A DNA stretch of 64,000 nucleotides from an uncultured Maribacter sp. (GCF_947495965.1 NZ_CANMBB010000006.1:1-64000); one strand, 5' to 3'; positions 29,033 to 38,108 are shown, numbered from the stretch's first letter. Notes: generated by a model not told the origin, from the letters alone. Numbers and translations are program-made.

Positions 29033-30877
29033 TTAATTTGTTTTTGTGTAAAAAATTTCTAGTTGTAATTTCTTACCAATATTTTCAGAAGACACATTAC
29101 TACCATACAACACAGTACCTAATGGAGAAATAGTAGGAGCTATTGGCAACTCTATTTCTTCTCCATTTACTTGCGTATTTAATGCTCTTATTATTCCAAT
29201 ATCCGGAGATATCATTAATCCTAATGTTGGATTAACTTCGTCATTAACAATACTATTAATGTAATCTGTAACACGAACAGTATATTTATCTCCAGATGTT
29301 GTTTCTTCTAAAAAACCATCAAAATTTAAATTTTTACCAAAAGGAGAATTAGGGTTTGGAGAATTTTCTGTTAAAGGATTATAAATAGGTGTATTATCCT
29401 CTGTATTAAACAAATAAAGTCTTGGAGGTTTTATATCGCTAGAATTGGAAGAGGCATTTTCATCTGTATAAAAAACTAACTTTGCTTCATTAATAATCCA
29501 ATTATTTTCTTTAATTTCCTTAATTAACTCTGTTGTATTTTCCTCATTAAACAACTTAATTTTAGCATATGCTCCTGCCCCTCCTTTTAGGTATATTTTT
29601 TCAGCATCTTGCTCTGGAGCATTTAAAGCATCTAAAACTTCTACAGGATAATTTTCATTTATAAATGTATTTACTGCATTACCAGAAAAATCTGTTCCAA
29701 CAAATGAAAAAACAAAATCCTTTTCTTTTACCTCAATTTCATCATCAGAAGTATCCGTAGTACTATTTGTATTTACAGAATTATACGTATAAGTCATTGT
29801 AATATTTCCCTGTGCTAAATTTAAGAGTGGCATAATATCATTTCCGTTTGACGTTAATGATATGTGTAATCCTCTAATATATTCCTTGAAATTTGCCTGA
29901 CTTATAAGTTCTGTACTACCTTCTTTATTTAAAATATTATCTTGAAAAAATGCATTATCTAAAGGGATGCGTATCCCTGGAGCTAATTTTGTATTTTGCT
30001 TAGATTCATCTACATCTGCAGTACTAGTATCATCATCTTGTGGGATTAATATTTGATAGTCACTAACAGTCTCTTCTTCATTTGCCAGTTCTTCACCTGT
30101 AAATGCTGGAGAAAACTCTTGAGTAGAATAATATTCTTCTGCTTCTGTAAAGTTAGTATCTGCATCAAAATCCCTTAAAAAGAATGTAGACCTTTTTACG
30201 ATTACATTAAAAGAAGCTTCTCTATCCCCATAAATACTATCTAACTCTACCCTAACAGCAAAATTATTTGCTATTATTTCTTCCTTAGGCTCTATATCAT
30301 TTATACCATCTAAATCGGCATCTACACTACTTGGATCTAGAGGGTCTGTTCCTGCTGTTCTTTCTTCATTATTGGTTCTACCATCATTATCATTATCGTT
30401 ATCAGCATCTATAACTTTATCATAAGCATCAATAACGCCATCCCCATCGGTATCTTCAGAAGAAGTTTTTGTTAAATAAGGAATATATAAATAAACTTCT
30501 TTTATAGTTTCATTTTCCTCAATAACAGTAACTGTAGTGTTTGTATCTGCACTATCTTCATCTTCTTGGGTATTAATCCCAAATGTTGGATTTTCCGTAG
30601 ATAATTGTATTTGAGAAGTTATCTGAGCTTCCGTTTTACCATAGATAGGATCATTAAACACTCCTAACTGATAAACAGACAATTTATTAGTTTGCACTGC
30701 ATTAATATTGTTATTATATGCAAATACATCATAAACTTCTTTATCTGTTGTAAAAGGGGTTTCGCCAACAACATCCCCTCCTATAGTTGTTAAATCTTCT
30801 TCACAAGAAGATAATACTATTAAAATAAACATAGTCCCTACTAATGCAGGAAACTGTAATCTATTTAGTAATTTCAT
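29033..30877 (-). CDS. DUF4270 lipoprotein with calcium-motif insertion
   Basis: A 614-residue lipoprotein. The lipobox is LSSC with Cys25, followed by CEEDLTTIGGDVVGETPF, the hallmark start of DUF4270. Beta-rich sequence continues to the C-terminus (KLQLEIFYTKTN). Residues about 142-196 hold DxDxDGxxD repeats (EDTDGDGVIDAYDK, DNDNDGRTNNEE, DADLDGINDIE) like thrombospondin type 3 calcium motifs, apparently inserted into the domain. The function of DUF4270 is not known. Its gene starts 5 bases after the GT5-like gene, so the two are one transcription unit. Confidence 0.82.
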   Translation of the reverse strand: MKLLNRLQFPALVGTMFILIVLSSCEEDLTTIGGDVVGETPFTTDKEVYDVFAYNNNINAVQTNKLSVYQLGVFNDPIYGKTEAQITSQIQLSTENPTFGINTQEDEDSADTNTTVTVIEENETIKEVYLYIPYLTKTSSEDTDGDGVIDAYDKVIDADNDNDNDGRTNNEERTAGTDPLDPSSVDADLDGINDIEPKEEIIANNFAVRVELDSIYGDREASFNVIVKRSTFFLRDFDADTNFTEAEEYYSTQEFSPAFTGEELANEEETVSDYQILIPQDDDTSTADVDESKQNTKLAPGIRIPLDNAFFQDNILNKEGSTELISQANFKEYIRGLHISLTSNGNDIMPLLNLAQGNITMTYTYNSVNTNSTTDTSDDEIEVKEKDFVFSFVGTDFSGNAVNTFINENYPVEVLDALNAPEQDAEKIYLKGGAGAYAKIKLFNEENTTELIKEIKENNWIINEAKLVFYTDENASSNSSDIKPPRLYLFNTEDNTPIYNPLTENSPNPNSPFGKNLNFDGFLEETTSGDKYTVRVTDYINSIVNDEVNPTLGLMISPDIGIIRALNTQVNGEEIELPIAPTISPLGTVLYGSNVSSENIGKKLQLEIFYTKTN

Positions 30878-30882
30878 TTAGA

Positions 30883-31692
30883 TTATTTTAAAACTTCTGT
30901 GTTATAAAAATTAGCATATGCTTCTTCAAACTCTTGAAGAGGAACAAAAGGCAACACTGGTTTTTCTAGGTTGGATATGTGACTTTGTAAATCTTCTGGA
31001 ATTTCTTCCGCTGCTAAAATAACAGCATCTGAATAATCTACTGCAACTTTTAACAAATTATTATAGTCTGGCTCCTTCAATGGAGTAACACTTTCTTCTG
31101 AAATACCATCAAAAGCAATTTTAGAAACCATTTCAGAATCTAACTCTCCTTCAAAACCTTTTCCGTAAACAGAGGTAACTATTTTACTATCTGCAAATAA
31201 AGGTTCATCTGCGTAATACTTTTTTAAATACAATGGTAATAAAGATGCCATCCAACCATGTACATGAATAATATCTGGTGTCCAATTTAATTTTTTAACC
31301 GTTTCTACTACTCCTTTTGCAAAGAAAATTGCACGCTGGTCATTATCTGAAAAAAGATTACCTTCTTTATCTGTAAAGGTGGCTTTTCTTTTAAAATATT
31401 CTTCGTTATCTATAAAATAAACTTGAATACGTTCTTTTGGGATAGATGCTACTTTTATAATTAAAGGCATATCCATGTCATTAATCACTAAATTCATCCC
31501 AGAAAGACGAATTACTTCATGTAGTTGGTGTCTTCTTTCGTTAATATTTCCATACCTAGGCATAAAAATTCTAATTTGCCCTCCATTACTATTTACCATT
31601 TTTGGAGTTTCATAAGACATTAACGAAACTTCATTTTGAGGAAGATAAGGGACTAACTCGGAAGATACAAACAATACCTTTTTACCATTCAT
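30883..31692 (-). CDS. Glycogen/starch synthase N-terminal domain protein (GT5-like, short)
   Basis: I chose the ATG at 31692 (MNGKKVLFVSSELVPYLP). A TTG at 31734 would extend it but falls inside a promoter-like box. The 269 residues cover only the ADP-glucose synthase N-domain (NGGQIRIFMPRYGNIN, DIIHVHGWMASLLPLYLK). Bacterial glycogen synthases have about 480 residues with a second Rossmann domain, which is missing here. Short relatives beside DUF4270 are common in flavobacteria and may not be active synthases alone. It is divergent from panC. Confidence 0.82.
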   Translation of the reverse strand: MNGKKVLFVSSELVPYLPQNEVSLMSYETPKMVNSNGGQIRIFMPRYGNINERRHQLHEVIRLSGMNLVINDMDMPLIIKVASIPKERIQVYFIDNEEYFKRKATFTDKEGNLFSDNDQRAIFFAKGVVETVKKLNWTPDIIHVHGWMASLLPLYLKKYYADEPLFADSKIVTSVYGKGFEGELDSEMVSKIAFDGISEESVTPLKEPDYNNLLKVAVDYSDAVILAAEEIPEDLQSHISNLEKPVLPFVPLQEFEEAYANFYNTEVLK

Positions 31693-31715
31693 ATAAGAAA
31701 ATATTTTTAATTTTT

Positions 31716-31739
31716 TTTGCGAACGCAAATGCAAAATTA
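31716..31739 (-). promoter_or_regulatory. Promoter box and dyad before the GT5-like gene
   Basis: On the minus strand TAATTTTG (31732-31739) fits TAnnTTTG exactly, about 40 bases before the ATG at 31692. Just downstream TTTGCG-AA-CGCAAA (31716-31729) is a perfect inverted repeat at the expected transcription start, a possible operator. Confidence 0.42.
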
Positions 31740-31770
31740 CAAAAATTATAGAGATTACAGGTATTTATAG

Positions 31771-31778
31771 TAAGTTTG
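31771..31778 (+). promoter_or_regulatory. panC -7 promoter box
   Basis: TAAGTTTG matches TAnnTTTG, 20 bases before the panC ATG at 31799, in the divergent gap shared with the GT5-like gene. No clear -33 element. Confidence 0.4.
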
Positions 31779-31798
31779 CTAGCTTTTAAATAAATTAT

Positions 31799-32644
31799 AT
31801 GTTGGTAATTACAACTAATTTGCAATTAAATACCTTTCTAAATTCTCTTAATAAAAAAGAGAGTTTAGGATTAGTTCCTACAATGGGTGCTCTACATAAA
31901 GGACACTTATCTTTAGTAGATAAAGCTTTAAGAGAAAACCAGTCTGTTATTGTTACTATTTTTGTAAATCCTACACAGTTTAATAATAAAGAAGATTTAG
32001 AAAAATACCCCAATACTTTGGAAAAAGATATTGCACTATTAAAATCATTATCTAACCAAATAACAGTTTTTGCACCATCTGTAGAAGAAGTTTACAAGAA
32101 TAACATTGTTACCAAAAAGTATGATTTTCAAGGTTTAGACAGGGTAATGGAGGGGGAATTTAGAGACGATCATTTTAATGGTGTTGGTACAATTGTAGAG
32201 CTGCTTTTAAACTTAATTAAACCCGATAATGCTTATTTTGGAGAAAAAGATTTTCAGCAATTACAAATAATAAAAAAACTAACTCAGATACAAGATATTC
32301 CTGTATCTATTATTGGTTGCCCTATTGTAAGAGAACCTCATGGTTTGGCAATGAGCTCTAGAAATGAAAGACTCTCTGAAAAAACAAGAAATGAAGCCTC
32401 TTTTATTTATAAAACCTTAAAAACTGCCAAAGAAAAATTTGGCACGAAAAGTGCAATTAATGTTAAAGATTGGGTAACAAAGACTTTTCTTGAAAAGAAT
32501 ACATTTGAACTAGAATATATAGAAATTTCGGATATAGATACTTTAAAACCAATTAAGAGAAAACAAAAAGGCAAAAAATATCGTGCGTTTATTGCTGTTT
32601 ACGTAGAGAATGTAAGGCTTATAGACAATATTGCACTTAATTAA
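31799..32644 (+). CDS. panC: Pantothenate synthetase (pantoate-beta-alanine ligase)
   Basis: This is a 281-residue enzyme of normal length. PTMGALHKGHLSLVDKA carries the HxGH nucleotide motif, FVNPTQFNNKEDLEKYP binds pantoate, and GEKDFQQL and MSSRNERLS (KMSKS-like) are present. It condenses pantoate with beta-alanine using ATP in coenzyme A synthesis. panD, which makes the beta-alanine, follows 13 bases later, so the last two inputs are co-transcribed. Confidence 0.97.
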   Translation: MLVITTNLQLNTFLNSLNKKESLGLVPTMGALHKGHLSLVDKALRENQSVIVTIFVNPTQFNNKEDLEKYPNTLEKDIALLKSLSNQITVFAPSVEEVYKNNIVTKKYDFQGLDRVMEGEFRDDHFNGVGTIVELLLNLIKPDNAYFGEKDFQQLQIIKKLTQIQDIPVSIIGCPIVREPHGLAMSSRNERLSEKTRNEASFIYKTLKTAKEKFGTKSAINVKDWVTKTFLEKNTFELEYIEISDIDTLKPIKRKQKGKKYRAFIAVYVENVRLIDNIALN

Positions 32645-32657
32645 CTAATTTTGTAGT

Positions 32658-33008
32658 ATGCAAATAGAAGTAGTAAAATCCAAAATACACCGAGTTAAAG
32701 TTACTGGTGCAGATTTAAATTATATAGGAAGTATAACCATAGATGAAGATTTAATGGATGCTGCCAATATTGTTAGAGGTGAAAAAGTACAAATTGTAAA
32801 TAACAATAATGGCGAACGTTTAGAAACTTATGCAATTCCCGGACCTCGCAATAGTGGAGAAATTACTCTAAATGGTGCAGCATCTAGAAAAGTTGCTGTG
32901 GATGATATTTTAATATTAATAACTTACGCTAGAATGGATATTGAGGAAGCAAAAACCTTTAATCCTTCTCTTGTTTTTCCTAATGAAGAAAACAATTTGT
33001 TAAAGTAA
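32658..33008 (+). CDS. panD: Aspartate 1-decarboxylase
   Basis: This 116-residue pyruvoyl enzyme has the self-cleavage site Gly24-Ser25 in NYIGSITID, which generates the pyruvoyl cofactor at Ser25. The [16 protein letters not shown] block and the conserved [11 protein letters not shown] are present. It makes beta-alanine from aspartate for the adjacent panC. The gene is 3 bases before the next start, so an operon is likely. Confidence 0.97.
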   Translation: MQIEVVKSKIHRVKVTGADLNYIGSITIDEDLMDAANIVRGEKVQIVNNNNGERLETYAIPGPRNSGEITLNGAASRKVAVDDILILITYARMDIEEAKTFNPSLVFPNEENNLLK

Positions 33009-33011
33009 ATT

Positions 33012-33974
33012 TTGAATATAAACATTAAAAAAACATTAAAAACCATACTCCCAATTAGCTTGGGAGTTTTTTTAGTTTGGTATTCCTATAACTCAACGTC
33101 TATAGAAGACAGAAAACAAATATTATATTACATAAAAGAGGCTAATTTATTTTGGGTAAGCCTATCTATACTTTTTGGAATTCTTAGCCATTTTTCTAGA
33201 GCAATACGTTGGAATTATTTAATAGAACCCCTAGGCTATAAACCTAAAATTAGCAACAACCTTCTTATAGTTCTTATGGCGTATTTTGCTAATCTAGGAG
33301 TTCCAAGAACTGGGGAATTTTTAAGAGCAACAGCACTTACCACGTATGAAGATGTCCCTTTTGAAAAAGGTTTTGGAACTATTGTAACAGAAAGAGTAAT
33401 AGATGTTCTAATGTTATTACTTTTTGTTACCACAACCCTCTTTTTGCAAACCGATGTTATTTTAGGGTTTATTCAAGAAAAAGGGTTTAATCTTAATTCT
33501 GTTTTTCTTCTAATTGGTCTAGGTACTGTAGGGTTACTATTCTTCATATTTTTTATTAAAAAATCTACAAACGCATTTGCTGTAAAAATAAAAAACTTTA
33601 TTTCTGGGCTTTTAGATGGTGTCTTAAGCATCTTTAAAATGAAAAATAAATGGACTTTTGTACTACACACCCTATTTATTTGGTTTTGTTACGTAGCTAT
33701 GCTATGGGTAATAAAATACGCAGTCCCAGGAACAGAAAGCCTAACTATAAGCCAACTAATGGTAGCATTTGTTGCAGGAACATTTGCTATGGCTGCAACC
33801 AATGGCGGTATTGGAATCTATCCTATTGCAATTAGTCAAGCCTTAGCTTTATACGGTATTAGTGAAGTTTCTGGAAATGCTTTTGGGTGGATTATGTGGA
33901 TTTCACAAACTGCTATGATTGTAGTTTTTGGGGCAATATCTTTTCTTGTATTACCGTTATTAAATCGAAAATAA
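33012..33974 (+). CDS. Flippase-like / lysylphosphatidylglycerol synthase transmembrane domain protein
   Basis: A 320-residue integral membrane protein with about eight hydrophobic segments. HFSRAIRWNYLIEPLGYKP, YFANLGVPRTGEFLRATAL and GTFAMAATNGGIGIYPIA match the LPG_synthase_TM/UPF0104 group (MprF flippase half, AglD-like). The start is TTG at 33012, 3 bases after panD, since no ATG lies in frame before the first conserved segment. It probably flips a lipid or lipid-linked compound; the substrate is unknown. Its position after panCD is common in flavobacteria. Confidence 0.82.
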   Translation: MNINIKKTLKTILPISLGVFLVWYSYNSTSIEDRKQILYYIKEANLFWVSLSILFGILSHFSRAIRWNYLIEPLGYKPKISNNLLIVLMAYFANLGVPRTGEFLRATALTTYEDVPFEKGFGTIVTERVIDVLMLLLFVTTTLFLQTDVILGFIQEKGFNLNSVFLLIGLGTVGLLFFIFFIKKSTNAFAVKIKNFISGLLDGVLSIFKMKNKWTFVLHTLFIWFCYVAMLWVIKYAVPGTESLTISQLMVAFVAGTFAMAATNGGIGIYPIAISQALALYGISEVSGNAFGWIMWISQTAMIVVFGAISFLVLPLLNRK

Positions 33975-34005
33975 GTACTTCTTTTTAAGTATTAAAACCA
34001 TACTA

Positions 34006-35148
34006 ATGAAACAAATTTTTGCAATTTACATATTATTCCTATGTTTTGGAACTAATGCTCAAGTAAAACAAGAAATTTTTGAGTCTTTTAAACTTCAAGA
34101 AAAGCGAGATATTCAATACTATATTCCTGAAGATTACGATATTGAAAAAAAATACCCTATTATATTAGTTTTAGATGCCGAGTATTTATTTGATCAAGTA
34201 GTTGCTAATTCTAAATTTTACAGTAGGTTTCATGGAATGCCCCAAAGTATTATAGTAGGTGTTAACCAAAGCGAAGATAGTATTAGGTTCGATGATTGTT
34301 CTTTTGATGAAGAAAATGGTTTACCAACAGAAAGAGGCAAAAAGTTCTTTGAGTTCTTAGGAATGGAACTTATACCTTATTTAGAGACTAGCTACAACAC
34401 CGCTCCATTTAAAATGATTGTTGGCTATGATATAACTGCAAATTTTGGAAATTTCTATCTTTTTAAAGAAAAATCTTTATTTAATGCATATATCACAATC
34501 TCACCAACATTAGCTCCAGAAATGGAGTCTAGAATACCCACAAGGTTAGGTGCTATAAATCAACAAATATTTTATCAAATAATTGTTGAAGATGAAAAAA
34601 GCAAAAACACTTCTAAAATTTTAGCATTAGACAAAGGGCTAAAAGCAATAGATAAAGAATCTTTACATTATTATTTTGATTCTTATAAAACTGCCGATCA
34701 TATTTCTATTGCTACCTATGGATTAGGAAAAGCCTTTGATAATATTTTTGGAATGTTTAAACCTATTAGTCCAAAAGAATATAAAACGCAAATACTAACA
34801 TCCGAAGAACCTGTTTTTGATTACCTAGAAAACAAATACAAAGGGATTGAAGATTTATTTGGACTACAAAAAAGCGTTAACCTTAATGACATTATGGCCA
34901 TTTATGCTGCCTCTCGTAAAAAAGAAGAATTTGAATCCTTGAAACCATTATCCGATTTATGTAAAAAAGAATTTCCAAGTACTATGCTAGGTTTTTATTT
35001 TGAGGCTGAATATTACGAACAAATGGGAGAGCCAAAAAAAGCACTACGAACTTTTGAAAAAGCTTTTGGTATGGAAGAAATAGATTTCTTAACTAAAGAA
35101 ATGGCTTTAGAAAAAATTGATGCTTTAAAAGCAGACTTCGGATACTAG
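34006..35148 (+). CDS. Esterase-family (PF00756-like) secreted protein lacking the serine nucleophile
   Basis: A 380-residue protein with signal MKQIFAIYILFLCFGTNAQ. The first 240 residues follow the alpha/beta-hydrolase esterase D/Fes fold (IQYYIPEDYDIEKKYPIILVLDAEYLF, PQSIIVGVNQ). The nucleophile elbow, normally GxSxG, reads MIVGYDITANFG, with Asp where Ser should be. The last 100 residues (LCKKEFPSTMLGF, YYEQMGEPKKALRTFEKAF) look like TPR helices. It is probably a non-catalytic binding protein or a divergent enzyme. The next gene is separated by a terminator. Confidence 0.7.
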   Translation: MKQIFAIYILFLCFGTNAQVKQEIFESFKLQEKRDIQYYIPEDYDIEKKYPIILVLDAEYLFDQVVANSKFYSRFHGMPQSIIVGVNQSEDSIRFDDCSFDEENGLPTERGKKFFEFLGMELIPYLETSYNTAPFKMIVGYDITANFGNFYLFKEKSLFNAYITISPTLAPEMESRIPTRLGAINQQIFYQIIVEDEKSKNTSKILALDKGLKAIDKESLHYYFDSYKTADHISIATYGLGKAFDNIFGMFKPISPKEYKTQILTSEEPVFDYLENKYKGIEDLFGLQKSVNLNDIMAIYAASRKKEEFESLKPLSDLCKKEFPSTMLGFYFEAEYYEQMGEPKKALRTFEKAFGMEEIDFLTKEMALEKIDALKADFGY

Positions 35149-35166
35149 AAAACAAAAATAATTTAT

Positions 35167-35205
35167 AAAAAAGCTACTTATTCCTAATGGTTTTAAGTAG
35201 TTTTT
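35167..35205 (+). terminator. Intrinsic terminator between esterase-like gene and radA
   Basis: The stem CTACTTA/TAAGTAG, extended by A-run/T-run pairing with one bulged G, lies 18 bases after the stop at 35148 and ends in TTTTT. It also argues against a radA start at the upstream TTG/ATG positions inside it. Confidence 0.7.
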
Positions 35206-35241
35206 CTAGTTTTATAATTTTATATCTTTTAAACTTTACCC

Positions 35242-35249
35242 TACCTTTA
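35242..35249 (+). promoter_or_regulatory. Possible radA -7 box
   Basis: TACCTTTA differs from TAnnTTTG at the last base and lies 21 bases before the radA ATG, directly after the terminator. Weak. Confidence 0.28.
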
Positions 35250-35270
35250 GACCAAACACGAATTAAGGTA

Positions 35271-36632
35271 ATGGCTAAAACAAAAACCGCATATTTTTGT
35301 CAAAATTGTGGCGCTCAATACGCAAAATGGGTAGGACAATGTACTTCTTGTAAAGAATGGAATACTGTTGTTGAAGAAGTAATACAAAAAGAAGATAAAA
35401 AAGATTGGAAAACCCCTAACAACACTTTAAAAAAAGTTGCCATACCATTACGTGTAAATGAAATTAGTACAGAAAAAGAACTAAGACTAAACACTTATGA
35501 TTTAGAGTTTAATCGTGTTCTTGGTGGTGGCTTAGTCCCTGGAGCTCTAATTTTACTTGGAGGGGAACCTGGCGTTGGTAAAAGTACATTGCTTTTACAA
35601 ATAGCTCTAAAACTCCCTTATAAAACATTATACGTTTCTGGAGAAGAAAGTCAAAAACAAATAAAAATGCGAGCAGATCGCATTCACCCAAATAGCGAAA
35701 CTTGCTTTATATTAACAGAAACAAAAACACAAAATATATTTAAGCAAATAGAAGCAACTACGCCAGACATTGTAGTCATAGATTCTATACAAACATTACA
35801 TTCAGATTATATTGAGTCTGCCGCAGGTAGTATTTCACAAATAAGGGAATGCACAACTGAATTAATAAAGTTTGCTAAAGAAACAAACACTCCTGTAATT
35901 CTTATTGGTCATATTACTAAAGATGGTTCTATTGCAGGGCCTAAAATTTTAGAACATATGGTAGATACCGTTTTACAATTTGAGGGAGACCGTAATTATG
36001 TATATCGCATTTTAAGATCTTTAAAAAACCGTTTTGGATCTACAGCAGAATTAGGAATTTATGAAATGCAAGGCAGCGGCTTACGAGAAGTAAATAACCC
36101 TTCTGAAATACTTATCTCTAAAACCGATGAAGAACTAAGTGGTACTGCAATAGCTTCTACGGTAGAAGGCATGCGCCCTTTAATGATAGAAATACAAGCA
36201 TTAGTAAGTACAGCTGTTTATGGTACGCCTCAACGCTCTGCAACAGGCTATAATGCTAAAAGGTTAAACATGTTATTAGCTGTTTTAGAAAAAAGAGCCG
36301 GATTTAAATTAGCTGCTAAAGATGTTTTTCTTAATGTCACGGGAGGAATTTCGGTAGATGATCCCGCAATAGATTTAGCGGTTATTGCAGCTATATTATC
36401 TAGTAATGAAGATATTCCTCTAGAAAAAGGGGTTTGTTTTGCCGCAGAAGTTGGTTTAGCGGGAGAAATAAGACCTGTACAAAGAATAGACCAACGTATT
36501 TTAGAAGCAGAAAAATTAGGTTTTAATACTATTTACGTATCCAAAAACAATAAAATAACTATCAAAAAAACTGGCATTACTATTATGTTAGCTACAAAAA
36601 TTGAAGATGTTGTAAGTGGTCTTTTTGGTTAA
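35271..36632 (+). CDS. radA: DNA repair protein RadA
   Basis: I chose the ATG at 35271 (MAKTKTAYFCQNCGAQY), giving 453 residues, the family norm. An upstream extension to 35187 would run through a terminator hairpin. A zinc finger with Cys10, Cys13, Cys24 and Cys27 is followed by the RecA-like ATPase with GGEPGVGKST, the RadA-specific KNRFG motif (LKNRFGSTAELGIYEM), and a C-terminal Lon-like domain (FKLAAKDVFLNVTGGISVDDPAIDL). It promotes branch migration during recombination in the cytoplasm. Confidence 0.96.
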   Translation: MAKTKTAYFCQNCGAQYAKWVGQCTSCKEWNTVVEEVIQKEDKKDWKTPNNTLKKVAIPLRVNEISTEKELRLNTYDLEFNRVLGGGLVPGALILLGGEPGVGKSTLLLQIALKLPYKTLYVSGEESQKQIKMRADRIHPNSETCFILTETKTQNIFKQIEATTPDIVVIDSIQTLHSDYIESAAGSISQIRECTTELIKFAKETNTPVILIGHITKDGSIAGPKILEHMVDTVLQFEGDRNYVYRILRSLKNRFGSTAELGIYEMQGSGLREVNNPSEILISKTDEELSGTAIASTVEGMRPLMIEIQALVSTAVYGTPQRSATGYNAKRLNMLLAVLEKRAGFKLAAKDVFLNVTGGISVDDPAIDLAVIAAILSSNEDIPLEKGVCFAAEVGLAGEIRPVQRIDQRILEAEKLGFNTIYVSKNNKITIKKTGITIMLATKIEDVVSGLFG

Positions 36633-36724
36633 TTTTTACACAATCATCCAGATAAAATACTACAAATCTCACCACAAATTTTAAAGACATTTTAGTTCTA
36701 ATGCCTCATAGGCTAACTCCAAGG

Positions 36725-36820
36725 TTATTTACTCCTAAATATTCTTGATATTGTTAGCAATACAATTATTACCGCTATAATAACTATTACCTGCCAAATA
36801 CCTACTTTTAATATTATCAT
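36725..36820 (-). CDS. Small membrane protein candidate, 31 residues
   Basis: This minus-strand ATG ORF begins 10 bases after the stop of the aldo/keto reductase gene. It encodes a short start (MIILKVGIWQ), a strongly hydrophobic helix rich in Val/Ile, then a basic tail (ISRIFRSK) and stop. The pattern GIWQ followed by a hydrophobic run recalls the N-terminal helix of TatA, but the Phe-Gly hinge and amphipathic helix are missing. If real it is probably a single-pass inner-membrane peptide, co-transcribed with the reductase. This is my own reading of a short ORF, so doubt is high. Confidence 0.4.
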   Translation of the reverse strand: MIILKVGIWQVIVIIAVIIVLLTISRIFRSK

Positions 36821-36830
36821 CTAATTATAT

Positions 36831-37877
36831 TTATGGTGCAGGGTTAGGAATTTTACTATGTATAGCATTAATTCCTTCTAGAATTTCGTCGCTTAAATCT
36901 ATATCTATACTATTAATATTTTCTTTAAGCTGTTCTAAGTTGGTTGCTCCAATAATATTACTAGTTAAAAAAGGTCTAGAATTTACAAATGCTAAAGCCA
37001 TTTGCGCTAAAGACATATTATGCTCTTGTGCTAAATTACTATACATTTCTGTTGCTGCTATTGCTGTTTCGCCAAGGTATCTATTGTAATTTGGGAATAA
37101 TGTTATTCTAGCTCCTTCGGGTTTTTTATCTCCCAAATACTTGCCACTCAAAACTCCAAAACCTAAGGGAGAATAAGCCAAAAGCCCTATTTTTTCTCGT
37201 AAAGATATTTCAGAATTACCAATCTCAAACTGTCTATTTAATAAACTATATGGATTTTGAATTGTTATGGCTCTAGGTAAACTTGCATGCACCTTACTTT
37301 CTTCTAAAAAACGCATAGTGCCCCATGGTGTTTCATTAGAAATACCTATTTGTCTTATTTTACCTTCTTGTACTAAATCTCTAAGGGTTTCTAAAACTTG
37401 ATGAATATTATCTTGCCAATGATCTGTAACATCTGGCACGTATTCTCGTTTCCCAAAATAATTTGTAGTTCTTTCTGGCCAATGTAATTGGTATAAGTCT
37501 AAATAATCTGTTTTTAAGCGAGTTAAACTCCCTTCAACAGCTTCAATTATAGCGTCTTTAGAAAAACCTGTAGAACGTATAAATTTTGTGTAATCGCCAT
37601 TACCAGCAATTTTTGTCCCAAGAATAACTTTGTCTCTATTTCCAGTTTCTTTAAACCAATTTCCAATAATTTTTTCGGTATGCGCATATCTATCTTTATG
37701 TGCAGGAACAGGATAAAGCTCTGCTGTATCAAAAAAATTAACCCCTTGTTCTAATGCATAATTCATTTGATCAAAACCTTCTTTTTCTGAGTTTTGATTA
37801 CCCCAAGTCATGGTTCCTAAACAAATTTTACTTACTTCTATTTCTGTATGTGGAAGTTTGGTGTATTTCATATGCAT
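36831..37877 (-). CDS. Aldo/keto reductase, Tas-like
   Basis: This is a 348-residue NADPH-dependent oxidoreductase, close to the length of E. coli Tas. The catalytic tetrad can be placed: Asp50 and Tyr55 in FFDTAELYP, Lys89 in ILGTKI, His132 in LYQLHWP. The C-terminus has GLLAYSPLGFGVLSGKYLG and SNIIGATNLEQLKENI. A second in-frame ATG two codons downstream (37871) may be the true start. The substrate is unknown. It is transcribed towards radA, and a small ORF follows it. Confidence 0.92.
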   Translation of the reverse strand: MHMKYTKLPHTEIEVSKICLGTMTWGNQNSEKEGFDQMNYALEQGVNFFDTAELYPVPAHKDRYAHTEKIIGNWFKETGNRDKVILGTKIAGNGDYTKFIRSTGFSKDAIIEAVEGSLTRLKTDYLDLYQLHWPERTTNYFGKREYVPDVTDHWQDNIHQVLETLRDLVQEGKIRQIGISNETPWGTMRFLEESKVHASLPRAITIQNPYSLLNRQFEIGNSEISLREKIGLLAYSPLGFGVLSGKYLGDKKPEGARITLFPNYNRYLGETAIAATEMYSNLAQEHNMSLAQMALAFVNSRPFLTSNIIGATNLEQLKENINSIDIDLSDEILEGINAIHSKIPNPAP

Positions 37878-38108
37878 AAAAATTTTAAAGTGGCAAATTT
37901 AAGAATTAAAAACTAGCAGCCGAGCATTAAAAATTAAATCTATCTGCTGGTCTTTGGCAGGACAATGGATAATTGCTCTTATCGACAAATAGCATTACAA
38001 ATTATGTATACTAAAATCGTTTTTAGAACGTTATTTAATACCTTATTTCACTAAATAGCCCCAAAAACTAGGTGAAATTGCTAACCAAACAGCTAAAAAA
38101 GCCTACTT

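Noticed and set aside
31693-31734. Upstream TTG start for the GT5-like protein
   Set aside because: The TTG overlaps a TAnnTTTG box, and the 14 extra residues do not fit the family start.
35187-35270. N-terminal extension of RadA
   Set aside because: The extension would be encoded across a terminator hairpin and is not part of the RadA family. The ATG at 35271 gives the usual N-terminus.
37878-38108. RNA gene or riboswitch before the giant adhesin gene
   Set aside because: I looked for tRNA arms and conserved aptamer cores; only scattered short pairings are visible and nothing matches a known class.
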